From: Serratia sp. H1w
Lineage (GTDB): Bacteria > Pseudomonadota > Gammaproteobacteria > Enterobacterales > Enterobacteriaceae
Length of the DNA: 64,000 nt
Direction of reading: 5' to 3'
NCBI RefSeq assembly: GCF_000633355.1
Contig: NZ_AYMQ01000087.1
Span: 1 to 64,000, forward strand
The notes under the pieces are model-generated. The model was not told the origin of the DNA and did no database searches. It saw only the letters and a list, made by a program, of their open reading frames with translations. The position numbers and the translations under genes were made by a program. Below, one piece after another: positions 26,920 through 37,362 of this stretch (position 1 is its first letter; each line of letters opens with the position of its first letter).

Positions 26920-28362
26920 ATGCCGCAATTTGAAAACGCTTATTATCAACAGCTACCCGGTTTTTATACCGCACTGCAACCTACGCCGCTCAAGGCTGCA
27001 CGTTTGCTGTACTACAGCCAGCCGCTGGCACAGGAGCTGGGGCTGGACGCCAGTTGGTTTACTCCAGAGAAGACGCCAATCTGGGCGGGTGAAGCCCTGT
27101 TGCCTGGCATGCAGCCATTGGCGCAGGTCTATAGCGGCCATCAGTTTGGCTCCTGGGCGGGGCAGTTGGGGGATGGCCGGGGGATCCTATTGGGCGAACA
27201 GCGGCTCGCGGACGGCCGCAGCATGGACTGGCATCTGAAAGGAGCCGGGTTAACACCGTATTCCCGCATGGGGGATGGCCGGGCAGTGCTGCGCTCGGTG
27301 ATCCGTGAATTTTTGGCTTCCGAAGCGCTTTACCACTTGGGGATCCCAACCACGCGGGCCTTGACGATCGTCACCAGTGAACATCCGGTGTTTCGTGAAC
27401 AGCCGGAACGGGGCGCGATGCTGCTGCGCGTAGCGGAAAGCCATGTCCGCTTCGGTCATTTCGAACATTTCTATTACCGTAAACAGTCGGAGCAGGTCAG
27501 GCAACTGGCGGACTTCGTCATTGGGCGCCACTGGCCGCAATGGGCTGAGGAACAAGATCGCTATCTGTTGTGGTTTACCGATGTGGTGGAGCGCACCGCG
27601 CGGATGATCGCCCACTGGCAGTGCGTAGGTTTTGCCCATGGTGTGATGAATACCGACAATATGTCGATCCTCGGCCTGACGATGGATTATGGTCCTTATG
27701 GTTTCCTTGACGACTACCGGCCCGATTATATCTGCAATCACTCCGACCATCAGGGCCGCTACGCGTTCGATAACCAGCCTGCCGTGGGGCTGTGGAACCT
27801 GCATCGGTTAGCGCAAACGCTGTCCGGTTTGCTGACTGCGGAACAGCTACAGCAGGCGCTGTCCGCCTATGAACCGGCGCTGATGCAGGCTTATGGTGAG
27901 CAAATGCGTGCCAAGCTGGGCTTGTTTACTCAGTCGAAACAGGATAACGACCTGCTGACCGGCCTATTGAGCCTGATGGCGCAGGAAGGGCGTGATTACA
28001 CCCGCACGTTCCGTTTACTGAGCGACGTTGAGCAGCAGCAGGCGCAAACGCCAATGCGTGATGAGTTTATCGATCGTGACGCCTTTGACGGCTGGTACCA
28101 GAAGTATCGCCAGCGCCTGCAACAAGAGCAGGTCAGCGATGCCGAGCGCCAGCAAGCGATGAAACTGGCGAACCCTAAGTTGATCCTTCGTAACTATCTG
28201 GCGCAGCAGGCCATCGAAGCGGCAGAGCAGGATGACGTCAGCAAGTTGGCACGACTGCACCAGGCGTTGCTACAGCCTTTTGCCGACGATGCGCAGTATG
28301 ACGATCTGGCGGCCTTGCCACCGGATTGGGGCAAGCATCTGGAAATTTCCTGTTCGAGCTGA
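26920..28362 (+). CDS. selO: Protein AMPylase SelO
   Basis: SelO (YdiU) is a pseudokinase-fold enzyme that binds ATP in a flipped orientation and transfers AMP to Ser, Thr or Tyr of target proteins, linked to redox stress. The 480-residue protein shows [18 protein letters not shown] at 71-88, [22 protein letters not shown] at 105-126 with the ATP-site Lys107, and [21 protein letters not shown] near 245-265 with the metal-binding Asn and Asp. GGAGGG supports ATG 26920. Bacterial relatives often end in a Cys-rich motif; here the last residues are SCSS. Confidence 0.95.
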   Translation: MPQFENAYYQQLPGFYTALQPTPLKAARLLYYSQPLAQELGLDASWFTPEKTPIWAGEALLPGMQPLAQVYSGHQFGSWAGQLGDGRGILLGEQRLADGRSMDWHLKGAGLTPYSRMGDGRAVLRSVIREFLASEALYHLGIPTTRALTIVTSEHPVFREQPERGAMLLRVAESHVRFGHFEHFYYRKQSEQVRQLADFVIGRHWPQWAEEQDRYLLWFTDVVERTARMIAHWQCVGFAHGVMNTDNMSILGLTMDYGPYGFLDDYRPDYICNHSDHQGRYAFDNQPAVGLWNLHRLAQTLSGLLTAEQLQQALSAYEPALMQAYGEQMRAKLGLFTQSKQDNDLLTGLLSLMAQEGRDYTRTFRLLSDVEQQQAQTPMRDEFIDRDAFDGWYQKYRQRLQQEQVSDAERQQAMKLANPKLILRNYLAQQAIEAAEQDDVSKLARLHQALLQPFADDAQYDDLAALPPDWGKHLEISCSS

Positions 28363-28389
28363 ATGCCGTAAGCCCTCCATGGCTTGCCG

Positions 28390-29175
28390 TTACTGCCGTA
28401 AAAACACCTGCGGCAGGGCGGTTTCCGGGTGGGCGACAACGCCCAGATCGGCCTGATACCAACGCGTCAGGATATCCGTCTGTAAGACCTCTTGCGGAGT
28501 GCCGGAGGCGACCAGGCGGCCCTGATGCAACAGCAGAATACGATCGGCGTATAGCGCAGCCAGATTCAGATCGTGCAGTACGCAGCAGACCGCCAGCGGC
28601 TGCTGGCGCGTCAGGGAACGCAATAGGCGTAAGGTATGCTGTTGATGATACAGATCGAGCGCCGAGGTGGGCTCATCCAGGAATAACCAGGATGGCGCGG
28701 GTTGCGGCTGCCATAATTGCACTAAAACCCTCGCCAACTGTACTCGCTGCTGCTCGCCGCCGGAGAGCTGACGGTAATCACGCTGGGCCAATGTGGCACA
28801 GTCGGTCTGTTCCATCACCTGCTGGATCGCCTGCTTGTCATCCCGCCCGCTATGTGGGGAGCGGCCCATGGCAACCACTTCTTCCACGGTAAACGGAAAG
28901 GCCAGCTCGCTGTGTTGACGCATTACCGCCCGCACTTTGGCCAATTGCTGCGGTAGCCACTGCTCAAGCGGTTTGCCTTGCAGGCGGCACTCGCCACAGT
29001 CAGCGGCCAGATAGCCGGTGAGCAAGCGTAACAGAGTCGATTTCCCTGCGCCGTTGGGGCCGATGATCGCTACCATCTCACCGCTGGCGATGCTGAGGGA
29101 AACATCGGTGATCAACCGGCGATCCCCCAGGTTGTAGCGTAACTGTCGTGCTGTCAGCATTGAAGAGTCATCCAC
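28390..29175 (-). CDS. hmuV: Haemin ABC importer ATPase HmuV
   Basis: HmuV powers haem import across the inner membrane together with HmuU. The 261-residue protein has Walker [10 protein letters not shown] at 39-47, the [15 protein letters not shown] signature near 138, and [17 protein letters not shown] near 170. The GTG start at 29175 overlaps the hmuU stop by eight bases; an internal ATG at 29160 is an alternative. It is the last gene of the hem operon and ends 27 bases from the convergent selO. Confidence 0.93.
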   Translation of the reverse strand: MDDSSMLTARQLRYNLGDRRLITDVSLSIASGEMVAIIGPNGAGKSTLLRLLTGYLAADCGECRLQGKPLEQWLPQQLAKVRAVMRQHSELAFPFTVEEVVAMGRSPHSGRDDKQAIQQVMEQTDCATLAQRDYRQLSGGEQQRVQLARVLVQLWQPQPAPSWLFLDEPTSALDLYHQQHTLRLLRSLTRQQPLAVCCVLHDLNLAALYADRILLLHQGRLVASGTPQEVLQTDILTRWYQADLGVVAHPETALPQVFLRQ

Positions 29176-30172
29176 CCGTGCGCTCCCGCTGGCGCATCAC
29201 CAGCCACAGAAAATAGGGACCGCCAATCAGGCTGGTCATCAGACCTACCGGCATCTCTGCCGGGGCAACCAGCGTACGTGCCAGCGTATCGCTCACCAGC
29301 AGCAGGCAAGCGCCACCGAGGGCAGAGGCTGGCAACAACCAGCGGTGATCGCCCCCAAGCCGCATGCGCACCAGGTGTGGTACCACCAAACCAATAAAAC
29401 CGATCACGCCACTCATGGCCACGGCAGCCCCAATCAACAAGGCGCTCAGCAAGAGTAATTGCAGTTTGGCGCGTTGCACATTCACCCCAAGGTAATGTGC
29501 TTCTTCATCGCCCAGCTGTAGCAAATTTAAACGGCGTGCCTGTAACAGCGTTAACAACGCGGTCGGCAGGATCAGCGAGGCGGCGACTACCAGAGTGGGC
29601 CACTGTGACTGGCTGAGGCTGCCCATCATCCAGAGTGAAAACTGCCGCAGTTGCTGATCGCTACTGAGGTAGGACAGCACGCCAATCGCCGCCATGCAAA
29701 GCGCATTGATGGCGATACCGGCCAGCAACAGCCGCGACAGGCTGCCGTGCCCGCTGCGACTGATACCGTAGATCAGTATCGACACCAGCAGGCTGCCAAG
29801 AAACGCCGCCAGCATGTGGCTATAAAGCGCGATTAGCGGGGGCAGGGCCAGTGGCATGACGATCACCAGAGCGACAAACAGTGCACCGCCGCTGCTGATG
29901 CCCAACAGGCTGGGATCGGCCAAGGGATTGCGAAACAGTCCCTGCATCACCGCACCGGAAACGGCCAGCGCACAGCCGATGACTACGGCCAACAGCACGC
30001 GCGGCAGGCGAATATTCAGCCAGATATGCCAGGAGGCATCGCTGAGTGGAGCTTGCCACAGGGTGCGAAATGACAGAGTCAACGCTCCCAGGTTGGCGGC
30101 TCCAAGCGCCAGAATGGTCAGCAGGATCAGCAGGCTGCCAATTGCCAGACGGGGAGAGGTTCGGCAACGCAT
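29168..30172 (-). CDS. hmuU: Haemin ABC importer permease HmuU
   Basis: HmuU is the FecCD-family inner-membrane channel for haem. The 334-residue protein has about ten helices and the family motifs [41 protein letters not shown] near 53-93 and the coupling region [23 protein letters not shown] near 255-277. The start overlaps the hmuT stop by one base (TAATG). Confidence 0.94.
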   Translation of the reverse strand: MRCRTSPRLAIGSLLILLTILALGAANLGALTLSFRTLWQAPLSDASWHIWLNIRLPRVLLAVVIGCALAVSGAVMQGLFRNPLADPSLLGISSGGALFVALVIVMPLALPPLIALYSHMLAAFLGSLLVSILIYGISRSGHGSLSRLLLAGIAINALCMAAIGVLSYLSSDQQLRQFSLWMMGSLSQSQWPTLVVAASLILPTALLTLLQARRLNLLQLGDEEAHYLGVNVQRAKLQLLLLSALLIGAAVAMSGVIGFIGLVVPHLVRMRLGGDHRWLLPASALGGACLLLVSDTLARTLVAPAEMPVGLMTSLIGGPYFLWLVMRQRERTGG

Positions 30173-31002
30173 TACTTTTGCTCCGCCGCTTTTCGCAACA
30201 GGCTGAGCGCCTGCGGCGTTTCCAGCCCAAAACCGAGCAGCGCCATATCATCAACGATCAGCACGCGGCGATTTTTCCCTGCTGGGGTCAGCGCGATGCC
30301 GGGCAACTGCCACAGATTTTCCTGGCCGCCGATGGAGTGAACGCCATCGGTCGTCACCAGCAGCAAGTCTGGTGCGCTGGCAATCACGCCCTCTTGTGAC
30401 AGCGGACGGTAACGGCTGAAGCCTTGCATGGCATTTTGCAGCCCTGCGGCTCTGATGATGGCATCTGCCGCAGTTTGTTGGCCCGCGGCCATCGGGGTAA
30501 TGCCGCCGTGGCTCATCACGAACAGCACCTTCACCGGCAGCGGGGTATGGGCGATGGCGGCCAACTGCTGCTGATAGCGCTCGGCCAACTGCTTGCCTTG
30601 GCTACTGCGGTTGACGGCCTCGGCGATCACGCTGATTTTTTCGGGTACCGCCTGTACGGTGGTATCACCAGGGACACGTACCACTTTCACACCGCTGTCT
30701 GCCAACTGCTTGAGCACCAGCGCGGGTTCTGCCAGTTCGGTAGTCAGGATCAGGGTGGGTTTCAGCGCCAGGATGCCCTCGGCATTCAGCTGACGCATAT
30801 AGCCCACGTCGGGCAATTTCTGCACCACAGCAGGGTGCAGGCTGGTACTGTCTCGTGCCACAACTTCATCGCCCGCGCCCAGCGCGAAGGCAATTTCGGT
30901 CACGTCACCGCCTATCGAAACTATCCTCTCGGCCGCCGTGGCGGCCAATGGCAACGCCAGCGCGATACACAGCGCCAGGCGACGGGGCAATGAAGTTATC
31001 AT
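30172..31002 (-). CDS. hmuT: Periplasmic haem-binding protein HmuT
   Basis: HmuT carries haem from the outer-membrane receptor to HmuUV. The 276-residue protein has a signal peptide ([22 protein letters not shown], cleaved near residue 23). The mature start [31 protein letters not shown] is typical of the cluster A periplasmic binding proteins for haem and B12. It overlaps hmuS and hmuU by ATGA and TAATG junctions. Confidence 0.93.
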   Translation of the reverse strand: MITSLPRRLALCIALALPLAATAAERIVSIGGDVTEIAFALGAGDEVVARDSTSLHPAVVQKLPDVGYMRQLNAEGILALKPTLILTTELAEPALVLKQLADSGVKVVRVPGDTTVQAVPEKISVIAEAVNRSSQGKQLAERYQQQLAAIAHTPLPVKVLFVMSHGGITPMAAGQQTAADAIIRAAGLQNAMQGFSRYRPLSQEGVIASAPDLLLVTTDGVHSIGGQENLWQLPGIALTPAGKNRRVLIVDDMALLGFGLETPQALSLLRKAAEQK

Positions 31003-32033
31003 GCGGCGACTTCCTTTGGTTCAAGTGCAGCAACCTGCTCACGCCACTGGAGCTGCTCCGGCTGGCCTTCGGTACGCTGTCCGTAGAGTTGGGCGATCTG
31101 GGTGCCATCGGCGGCGAACAGCTCCAGGCTGGTGACCATGCCATCTTTGGTTGGCTTGCGGGTGATCCAGCTTTCGGCAATCGCCCCTTCAATCAGGTGC
31201 AAGGTAAAGTGGCGGTTGAAGATGTTGACCCAGCCGTCCTGCGGCATCAGGCGTTCGATCTGGCCGGTAAAGATCTGCACGCAACCGCGGTTGCCGACGA
31301 AGATCATGATTTCGTTCTGCGCAGACTTGGCGGCTTCCAGAATGTCAGTCAGTGCGCTGTTGTCCACGAGATAGGCCAGATCGTTACCCACGGCACGGAA
31401 GGCCTGTTGACGGGTCAGGTCATTGCGGCTCAACAGTTGGAAGAACTGGTGAACATCGGTCATGGCGCGCCAGTCGGCATCGATTTTGGCGGCATCAGGG
31501 GCGCTGTTGCCCACTTTAACCTCGGCCGGTTGCAGTGCTAATTCCGGGTTCTCAGCGCTCTGGTGGCGTTCGACCAGGGCGAACCAGGCGGCGAGATCGG
31601 TTTCGTCGGTGGTGTAGACTTTGTGCAGTGCGTCGCCTTGATGATCAAAAAACTGAATGCTATGACGCACGCCGCGTTTGTTGGTTTCACTCAGGGCGAA
31701 AACGCTGGCCCATTGGTTGAGGAACAGGCGCAGATCCAGCTCACGTGGATTGAGGATCAGCCCGGCATGGCCATTGAGGTGTTGATTCTGGTAACGGCCA
31801 ACCTGCTCGTGTACCGCGTAGCTGTTACGGGTTATGGATTTGGTGACACCGACCTGTTCCAGTTCGGTCAGCAGCGTGCGGGCATCGGCCTGCAGGCGGC
31901 GCGCATCGTGGCCAACGCGGGCGTGGGTCAGTTCGGCTTCGCTGATCTCAAACAGGTCAGCCAGATCGCGGGCATATTTACCTGGGTGATCAATTTTCGC
32001 CTGCTCATAACGTTGGTATAAGGTCTCGCTCAT
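30999..32033 (-). CDS. hmuS: Haem-handling protein HmuS/HemS
   Basis: HmuS is the cytoplasmic haem-trafficking or haem-degrading protein of the locus. The 344-residue protein has the two-fold repeat of the HemS/ChuS family: one half around [46 protein letters not shown] (about 93-138) and the other around [34 protein letters not shown] (about 247-280). It lies 65 bases after hemR and is coupled to hmuT. Confidence 0.94.
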   Translation of the reverse strand: MSETLYQRYEQAKIDHPGKYARDLADLFEISEAELTHARVGHDARRLQADARTLLTELEQVGVTKSITRNSYAVHEQVGRYQNQHLNGHAGLILNPRELDLRLFLNQWASVFALSETNKRGVRHSIQFFDHQGDALHKVYTTDETDLAAWFALVERHQSAENPELALQPAEVKVGNSAPDAAKIDADWRAMTDVHQFFQLLSRNDLTRQQAFRAVGNDLAYLVDNSALTDILEAAKSAQNEIMIFVGNRGCVQIFTGQIERLMPQDGWVNIFNRHFTLHLIEGAIAESWITRKPTKDGMVTSLELFAADGTQIAQLYGQRTEGQPEQLQWREQVAALEPKEVAA

Positions 32034-32098
32034 TATATTGCTTCCTGTACTGTGGGTGAGTTGCGGGCAACAAGGTGTGCCCGCTTTGGTTCAAAGGG

Positions 32099-34174
32099 TT
32101 ACCACTGATAGCTGACCAGCAGTTTGGCGTTACGACCATCCTGCGGAATGCCCTGTGGTGAGTAATATTCTTTATCGAAGGCGTTGTCCAGTACCACGGT
32201 CGTGGTGACGCCCTGCAGGTTTTCGCGGCCTTTATAGCTCAGATAGAAATCGTTCACGCCATAGCCGGCCTGTTTGCTGTAGCCACTGGCCACATGGTTC
32301 GCACTCTGGGTAAAGGTGCCTACCCAGCCGGTAGACAAGCCGGTTTCGGCAATGGGGATATCCAGCACGCTGGTGACCGTATCCGGGTTGATACTCGGCA
32401 GCCAATCACCGGTCGCTTCATCTTTACCACGTGTACGGTTATAGGCCAGATCCAAACCGAACCACTGGGTTTTATAATTCAGCGAAGCATCCCAGCCCCA
32501 AATCTTGGCGCGATCGATATTGGTTGAGAAAGTGGTGCAACTGATGCAATACATACCGGTTGGGCCACGACCCAACTCCATGGTGACATCGGTGGTGATG
32601 TAATCGCGGGATTTGGTATCAAAGTAGCTGGCCTTGAATTGCAGGCTGTCATTGGCCATCAGCAAATCATCGAAGCGCAAGCCGAAGCCGTATTCCTGTG
32701 TGGCGTTGGTTTCCGGCTTCAGGTTCGGGTTAGGTACCCAATAGTTGGTGATGGTTGTTGGCCCCATTGGGATCGAGAAGTGCTTGGAGTCGTTGTACAT
32801 CTCGCCCATGGTTGGTGCCCGGAACGCTTGGGCATAGGACGCGAACATCATCAACCAGTCGGTAGGTGTGACGCTCATTGCACCACGAGATGACCACCTG
32901 TCGGCGTTGACGTCGTCATAACCGTCGCTGGAGCCTTTATAGTTGTCGTAGCGGGTGCCGGCCAGGAAGGTGACAGGCAGATCGCGCAAAGTGATCTCAT
33001 CTTGCAACCAGCCGGAAGCGAAGTTGATTTTGGCCTGCGGGAAGCTTTCAGTAGCGCCCCCTGGAGTCTGTTCCTGGCGGTAAGCTTCACTGCCATAGGT
33101 GAACAGGTGCGAAGCGAAACTGTCGGCAAACAGGCGGGTACGGTTTTCCAGCTTGCCACCCTTGGTAGTTTGCTTACGGGCTTCATCCGCGCTGCCGTCG
33201 GTATGCGCGTTAATCTCCACTTCGGAATAATATAGCTTGGCATCGGCATCCAGCCAATCTTGCCCGGTAGGTTTGAGCTTGTAGCCAACCTGAGCATCAC
33301 GCTGAATGGTGGAGCGATCGGTCAGCAAATTACCGCTGGAAACATCCGGTGTCTGGGGGTTTTTGGGTTCCTGTGCCCGGTTGTTGTAGTAGCGCAGGTT
33401 ACCGCTCAGTGACTGACTGTCGTCGATAGTCCAGGTGCCTTTGGCCAGCACGTTGCTGATAGTTTCATCATTCGGCGCGTTAAAACCATCGCCCTGACGA
33501 ATATCACCGACATCGCGAGTGCCGAAAGAGATTAAACCATCGAGATCGTCGGTTTTACCGTAAGCGCTAGCACCCATACCAAGACTATGATCGCCACTGG
33601 CCGCGGTACCGAAGACACGGTAACCGGTGTTATGGCCCGGTAACAGCAGATCGGCTGCATCGACGGTCTCATAGGCGATCACGCCGCCGAGTGCACCACT
33701 GCCATACAGCAGTGCGGATGGGCCACGCACGACTTCAATACGTTTTACCAAACCAGGATCGATAAAGGTGCCATTGAGATGGCCGGTATCGGTGCCTTGA
33801 CGAACACCGTCAACCAGGGTCAGCACGCCACGACGATCGTAGCCACGCATCGAGATGTCCTGTCCGTTACTCCGGCCAGTACCACTCACGGTAATACCCG
33901 GTACATGGCGCAGCATATCTCCGGCGGTTGTGGCGGTCTGGCTCTGAGGGCTGTTGCCGTCGATCACCGTCACCATCATCGGTGCTTCAAAGCTGCTGCG
34001 CTGATTACCGGTGGCAACCACGGTCATGGCGTCGTCTTTGTGGTTGAGTTGTTCCTTGGTGGTAGCTGTTGTCGCGCTGGTGTCGGTCTGGGCAAAAACC
34101 GCCGTCGGCAAAGCGCAGGCAATGGCCAGGCTTAATGCGGATAAACGCAGCCGGGAGGCAAAGATGGCAGGCAT
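32099..34174 (-). CDS. hemR: TonB-dependent outer-membrane haemin receptor
   Basis: This 691-residue outer-membrane beta-barrel brings haemin into the periplasm using TonB energy. It has a signal peptide cut after about VFA (28), a TonB-box-like DDAMTVVATG at 48-56, and a plug domain with RGYDRRGVLTLVDGVRQG. The diagnostic FRAPTMGEMYNDSKHF lies near 450-465, followed by NPNLKPETN near 480, with the haem-ligand histidine between the FRAP and NPNL motifs as in Yersinia HemR. It ends in the aromatic SYQW typical of barrels. GGAG precedes the start. Confidence 0.95.
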   Translation of the reverse strand: MPAIFASRLRLSALSLAIACALPTAVFAQTDTSATTATTKEQLNHKDDAMTVVATGNQRSSFEAPMMVTVIDGNSPQSQTATTAGDMLRHVPGITVSGTGRSNGQDISMRGYDRRGVLTLVDGVRQGTDTGHLNGTFIDPGLVKRIEVVRGPSALLYGSGALGGVIAYETVDAADLLLPGHNTGYRVFGTAASGDHSLGMGASAYGKTDDLDGLISFGTRDVGDIRQGDGFNAPNDETISNVLAKGTWTIDDSQSLSGNLRYYNNRAQEPKNPQTPDVSSGNLLTDRSTIQRDAQVGYKLKPTGQDWLDADAKLYYSEVEINAHTDGSADEARKQTTKGGKLENRTRLFADSFASHLFTYGSEAYRQEQTPGGATESFPQAKINFASGWLQDEITLRDLPVTFLAGTRYDNYKGSSDGYDDVNADRWSSRGAMSVTPTDWLMMFASYAQAFRAPTMGEMYNDSKHFSIPMGPTTITNYWVPNPNLKPETNATQEYGFGLRFDDLLMANDSLQFKASYFDTKSRDYITTDVTMELGRGPTGMYCISCTTFSTNIDRAKIWGWDASLNYKTQWFGLDLAYNRTRGKDEATGDWLPSINPDTVTSVLDIPIAETGLSTGWVGTFTQSANHVASGYSKQAGYGVNDFYLSYKGRENLQGVTTTVVLDNAFDKEYYSPQGIPQDGRNAKLLVSYQW

Positions 34175-34269
34175 GTGGCAATTCTCCGTATGTTTTCAAC
34201 ATATCAATAGATTTGCTGGCTGCCTGGATCGCAAGATCGGGGTGGCTGGCGTTAATAAGGATTAAAGTG

Positions 34270-34464
34270 TTATTTGGTTAAGATCAATTTCCCTGCTTTG
34301 GTCTGACGCAACTGGTAGCGCTGTCCCTGATGGATGATCACCGCCAGCCCATCGCTGCCCAGCAGTTCGGCACTGTCAAAGCAGGGGGGTAAAGCTGTGT
34401 TTACACCGCCTTCAGGCGTGACCAACGCGTTATTGGACTGATGGGAATTATTAAGATTGTCCAT
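34270..34464 (-). CDS. hemP: Haemin uptake protein HemP
   Basis: HemP is a small conserved protein encoded just upstream of haemin receptors; it has been proposed to act in expression of the receptor gene. The 64-residue product from ATG 34464 ends in the family motif SAELLGSDGLAVIIHQGQRYQLRQTKAGKLILTK. The frame extends upstream to 34572, but that part overlaps the Fur box. It is the first gene of hemP-hemR-hmuSTUV. Confidence 0.85.
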   Translation of the reverse strand: MDNLNNSHQSNNALVTPEGGVNTALPPCFDSAELLGSDGLAVIIHQGQRYQLRQTKAGKLILTK

Positions 34465-34493
34465 ATAATCAACCAGTGAATGGTAATTGATAT

Positions 34494-34512
34494 CAAATTG
34501 ATAATCATTATC
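34494..34512 (-). promoter_or_regulatory. Fur box of the haemin operon
   Basis: The 19 bases ending in ATAATCATTATC match the Fur consensus GATAATGATAATCATTATC at 16 of 19 positions. The box lies 30 bases upstream of the hemP start on the minus strand, so the haemin operon should be repressed by iron-loaded Fur. Confidence 0.85.
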
Positions 34513-34619
34513 ATGTGAACGAAAGGTTACATCAAGGAAAATTTTCTTACCGATGGAACCTTTTTGTCGCAATGCTTACCGAAGCTGGATTGACGCGGGA
34601 TGATTTGCTGACGAAAAGA

Positions 34620-35105
34620 CTATTTCAACAGGGTTTCGATACGCCCGAACAGGCGCTCGGGTTTGGTGACGGGGGCAAAGCGCGTGATGCGCTCGCCATC
34701 GGCAGTGAGCAGGAATTTGGTGAAGTTCCACTTGATTCGTTGGCTGCCCAACAGGCCGGGAGCACGGCGTTTTAACTCGCTGAACAGGGGATGGGCCTGC
34801 GCGCCGTTGACGTCAATTTTGCTGAACAGCGGAAAGCTGACGCCGTAGTTGAGGGTGCAGAAATTGGCAATTTCCAGCGGATTGCCTGGCTCTTGCCCGC
34901 CAAACTGATTGCAGGGAAAGCCCAGCACCATCAAGCCGCGTGAACGATAAAACTGCCACAACTTCTCTAAGCCAGCATACTGCGGTGTAAAACCACACTT
35001 ACTGGCGGTATTAACGATCAGATAGGCCCGCGCCGGAAAATCTGCCAGCGTTTTATGTTCCCCTTGCAGGGTGACGCAGGGGATGGACAGCAGTGAATGG
35101 CTCAT
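34620..35105 (-). CDS. Glutathione peroxidase family protein (second paralogue)
   Basis: This 161-residue protein is a second thiol peroxidase of the glutathione peroxidase family beside btuE. It has peroxidatic Cys37 in NTASKCGFT, Gln71 in QFGGQEPG, and Trp126-Asn127 in KWNFTKF. No signal peptide is present. An ATG at 35105 is preferred to an in-frame TTG at 35111. It lies between the haemin operon and aroH, so a role in peroxide defence linked to haem or iron is possible but inferred. Electron donor (thioredoxin or glutathione) cannot be told from the sequence. Confidence 0.88.
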   Translation of the reverse strand: MSHSLLSIPCVTLQGEHKTLADFPARAYLIVNTASKCGFTPQYAGLEKLWQFYRSRGLMVLGFPCNQFGGQEPGNPLEIANFCTLNYGVSFPLFSKIDVNGAQAHPLFSELKRRAPGLLGSQRIKWNFTKFLLTADGERITRFAPVTKPERLFGRIETLLK

Positions 35106-35159
35106 AGGCAAAGGTTCCAGCTAAACGGGCGCGGTAAATGAACTGCGCCCGTCGTGAGA

Positions 35160-36206
35160 TCAGAAACGAGTATCTACCGCATCGGCCAGCATAGCTAACA
35201 ATTGCTCACTGTCCGACCAGCTCAGGCAAGGGTCGGTAATAGATTGTCCGTAGGTCAGCGATTGGCCAGCCACGATCTTCTGCGTACCTTCCACCAGGAA
35301 ACTTTCCGCCATCACCCCGGCCACGGCCACGGAACCCGCACGGATCTGTTGGCAGACGTTTTCCGCGACTTCTAGCTGGCGGCGATGCAGTTTCTGGCAG
35401 TTGCCGTGGCTGAAATCGATCACCAACTGTTCGGGTAAATCGAACTCACGCAGGCTATCACAGGCGGCTACCACATCGGTCGCATGATAGTTTGGCGTCT
35501 TGCCGCCGCGCATGATGATATGACCATAAGGATTGCCGCTGGTTTGATAAATGGTCATCTGACCGGTTTTGTCCGGTGACAGGAACATATGACCGGCACG
35601 TGCGGCACGGATGGCATCAATGGCGATGCGGGTATTGCCGTCGGTACCATTTTTGAAACCGACCGGGCAGGAGAGCGCCGAGGCCATTTCACGGTGGATC
35701 TGGCTTTCGGTGGTACGAGCGCCAATCGCGCCCCAGCTAATCAGATCGGCAATATACTGGCCGATCACCATATCCAGGAACTCGGTCGCCGTTGGCAGAC
35801 CGAGCTGGTTGACCGCCAACAGCAGCTTGCGGGCCATCTCAATGCCACGGTTGACCTGATAGCTGCCGTCCAGATCGGGATCGGAAATCAAACCTTTCCA
35901 GCCCACCACGGTACGCGGCTTTTCAAAATAGGTGCGCATCACGATTTCCAGGCGATCCTGATAACGCTCGCGCAGTACGTTAAGGCGGGTGGCGTAGTCC
36001 ATCGCCGCATCCAGATCGTGAATGGAGCAGGGGCCAATCACCACTAACAGGCGCTTATCCTCGCCGGTCAGGATTTTTTCAATACGCTTACGTGACGCTG
36101 TCACGTTATCGGCTACCGACGCTGAGATCGGCAACTTTTCCGCCAACGCTTGCGGCGTGACCAAGCTGTCAATGCGCGCGGTCCGCAGTTCATCTGTTTT
36201 GTGCAT
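35160..36206 (-). CDS. aroH: 3-deoxy-7-phosphoheptulonate synthase AroH
   Basis: AroH condenses phosphoenolpyruvate and erythrose-4-phosphate in the first step of the shikimate pathway. The 348-residue class I enzyme matches E. coli AroH (348) almost throughout, including DKRLLVVIGPCSIHD near 49-64, MRTYFEKPRTVVGWKGLISDPDLDGSY near 90-116, and FSHGNCQK near 265. The N-terminus MHKTDELRTARIDSLVTP matches the tryptophan-sensitive isozyme. The aroH-ppsR-ppsA order is as in E. coli. I saw no TrpR operator upstream, so tryptophan repression cannot be claimed. Confidence 0.94.
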   Translation of the reverse strand: MHKTDELRTARIDSLVTPQALAEKLPISASVADNVTASRKRIEKILTGEDKRLLVVIGPCSIHDLDAAMDYATRLNVLRERYQDRLEIVMRTYFEKPRTVVGWKGLISDPDLDGSYQVNRGIEMARKLLLAVNQLGLPTATEFLDMVIGQYIADLISWGAIGARTTESQIHREMASALSCPVGFKNGTDGNTRIAIDAIRAARAGHMFLSPDKTGQMTIYQTSGNPYGHIIMRGGKTPNYHATDVVAACDSLREFDLPEQLVIDFSHGNCQKLHRRQLEVAENVCQQIRAGSVAVAGVMAESFLVEGTQKIVAGQSLTYGQSITDPCLSWSDSEQLLAMLADAVDTRF

Positions 36207-36360
36207 GATTATCTCGAAAACTGTTCTTCGCTACGGCAGGAATACCGGGAAGTGATGGCGATCACAATAACGCAAAAACCGCTGAATTCAACCGGAGAGA
36301 TGGTGATCTGCTGATTAAAACCGGAAAAAAAAGCACAAAAACGTGGGGCGGAGGTGATTG

Positions 36361-36532
36361 TTCCCCTCACCCCAACCCTCTCCCCAAGGAGAGGGAGCCA
36401 GTTCAGTGCTCTGTTCAAGATCGGTGCGAGTTTGCGACCTGTTCGGTGGAGAACGCCAGTCAGACGCAGGAGTTAATCTGTGGCACGTTCGGTCCCCTCT
36501 CCCTTTGGGAGAGGGTTAGGGTGAGGGGACGC
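36361..36532. repeat. Hairpin intergenic repeat, copy 1
   Basis: This element of about 170 bases has terminal inverted repeats: CCCCTCACCCCAACCCTCTC on the left and GAGAGGGTTAGGGTGAGGGG on the right, and each end also forms its own small hairpin (CTCTCC..GGAGAG, CTCTCCC..GGGAGAG). It fills most of the 334-base aroH-ppsR gap and ends nine bases from the ppsR stop. It carries no gene. A shorter divergent copy is at 54871-54973. This looks like a MITE-like or REP-like repeat of the genome. Confidence 0.75.
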
Positions 36533-36540
36533 TACCAATA

Positions 36541-37362
36541 TCAAAACATCCTTCTGCTCATACCAAGGATATCGAGGATCTTGGTGGAGATCTCTTCTAC
36601 CGAATAGTTGGTGGTATTGAGGTAGCGGATCTGGTTTTTGCGAAACAGCGCTTCAACTTCAGCAACTTCCATCCGGCACTGGCGCGGAGAGGAGTAACGG
36701 CTGTTCTCGCGGCGTTCCTCGCGGATGGCCGTTAGCCGTTCCGGGTTAATGGTCAAGCCAAACAATTTATGCTGAAACGGTTTCAGCGCGGCAGGTAGTT
36801 GCAAATTATCCATATCGTCGGCGGTAAACGGATAGTTGGCCGCGCGGATACCAAACTGCATCGCCAGATACAGGCTGGTGGGGGTTTTTCCGCAGCGAGA
36901 TACGCCAAGCAGGATCACCTGTGCCTGATCGAGGTTGCGTAGCGAGATACCGTCATCATGAGCCAGGGTGTATTCAATGGCCGCGATCCGGGCGTCATAC
37001 TTGCCCAGATTGTTTTCCGTCAGTCCATGTGTGCGATTGGGCACCGGCGTTGGATCCACCGCTAATTCGCCCTGCAGCGGGCCGACCAGCGCTTGCACGA
37101 TATCTTGGCAGAACCCCTCACTTTGGGTGATCACCTGGCGCACTTCCGGCGAGATAATCGAGTAGAACACCAGCGGGCGCACCCCGGTCTGCTGGTAAAT
37201 CTCATTGATCTGCTGGCAAACGCCCCGCGCACGCGCTTCGGTTTCCACAAAGGGCAGAGTGAAGGTGGTGGCCTTGACGGGAAACTGCGACAGCACCGCA
37301 TGTCCCAATACTTCGGCGGTGATGGCCGTGCCATCCGAGATATAAAAAACGCTTCTTTCCAC
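36541..37362 (-). CDS. ppsR: PEP synthase regulatory kinase/phosphatase PpsR
   Basis: PpsR switches phosphoenolpyruvate synthase off and on by ADP-dependent threonine phosphorylation and Pi-dependent dephosphorylation. The 273-residue DUF299-family protein has the P-loop GVSRCGKT at 153-160 and a conserved N-terminal [24 protein letters not shown]. The start is GTG 37362, preceded by an excellent AAGGAG. It is transcribed away from its target gene ppsA, with a 481-base shared upstream region. Confidence 0.94.
   Translation of the reverse strand: MERSVFYISDGTAITAEVLGHAVLSQFPVKATTFTLPFVETEARARGVCQQINEIYQQTGVRPLVFYSIISPEVRQVITQSEGFCQDIVQALVGPLQGELAVDPTPVPNRTHGLTENNLGKYDARIAAIEYTLAHDDGISLRNLDQAQVILLGVSRCGKTPTSLYLAMQFGIRAANYPFTADDMDNLQLPAALKPFQHKLFGLTINPERLTAIREERRENSRYSSPRQCRMEVAEVEALFRKNQIRYLNTTNYSVEEISTKILDILGMSRRMF

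Noticed and set aside
28326-28892. 188-residue plus-strand frame after selO
   Set aside because: It overlaps the 3' end of selO and runs antisense through hmuV; no motif or ribosome-binding site.
36207-36260. TrpR operator at aroH
   Set aside because: No sequence resembling the CTAG-rich Trp operator was found upstream of the start codon.
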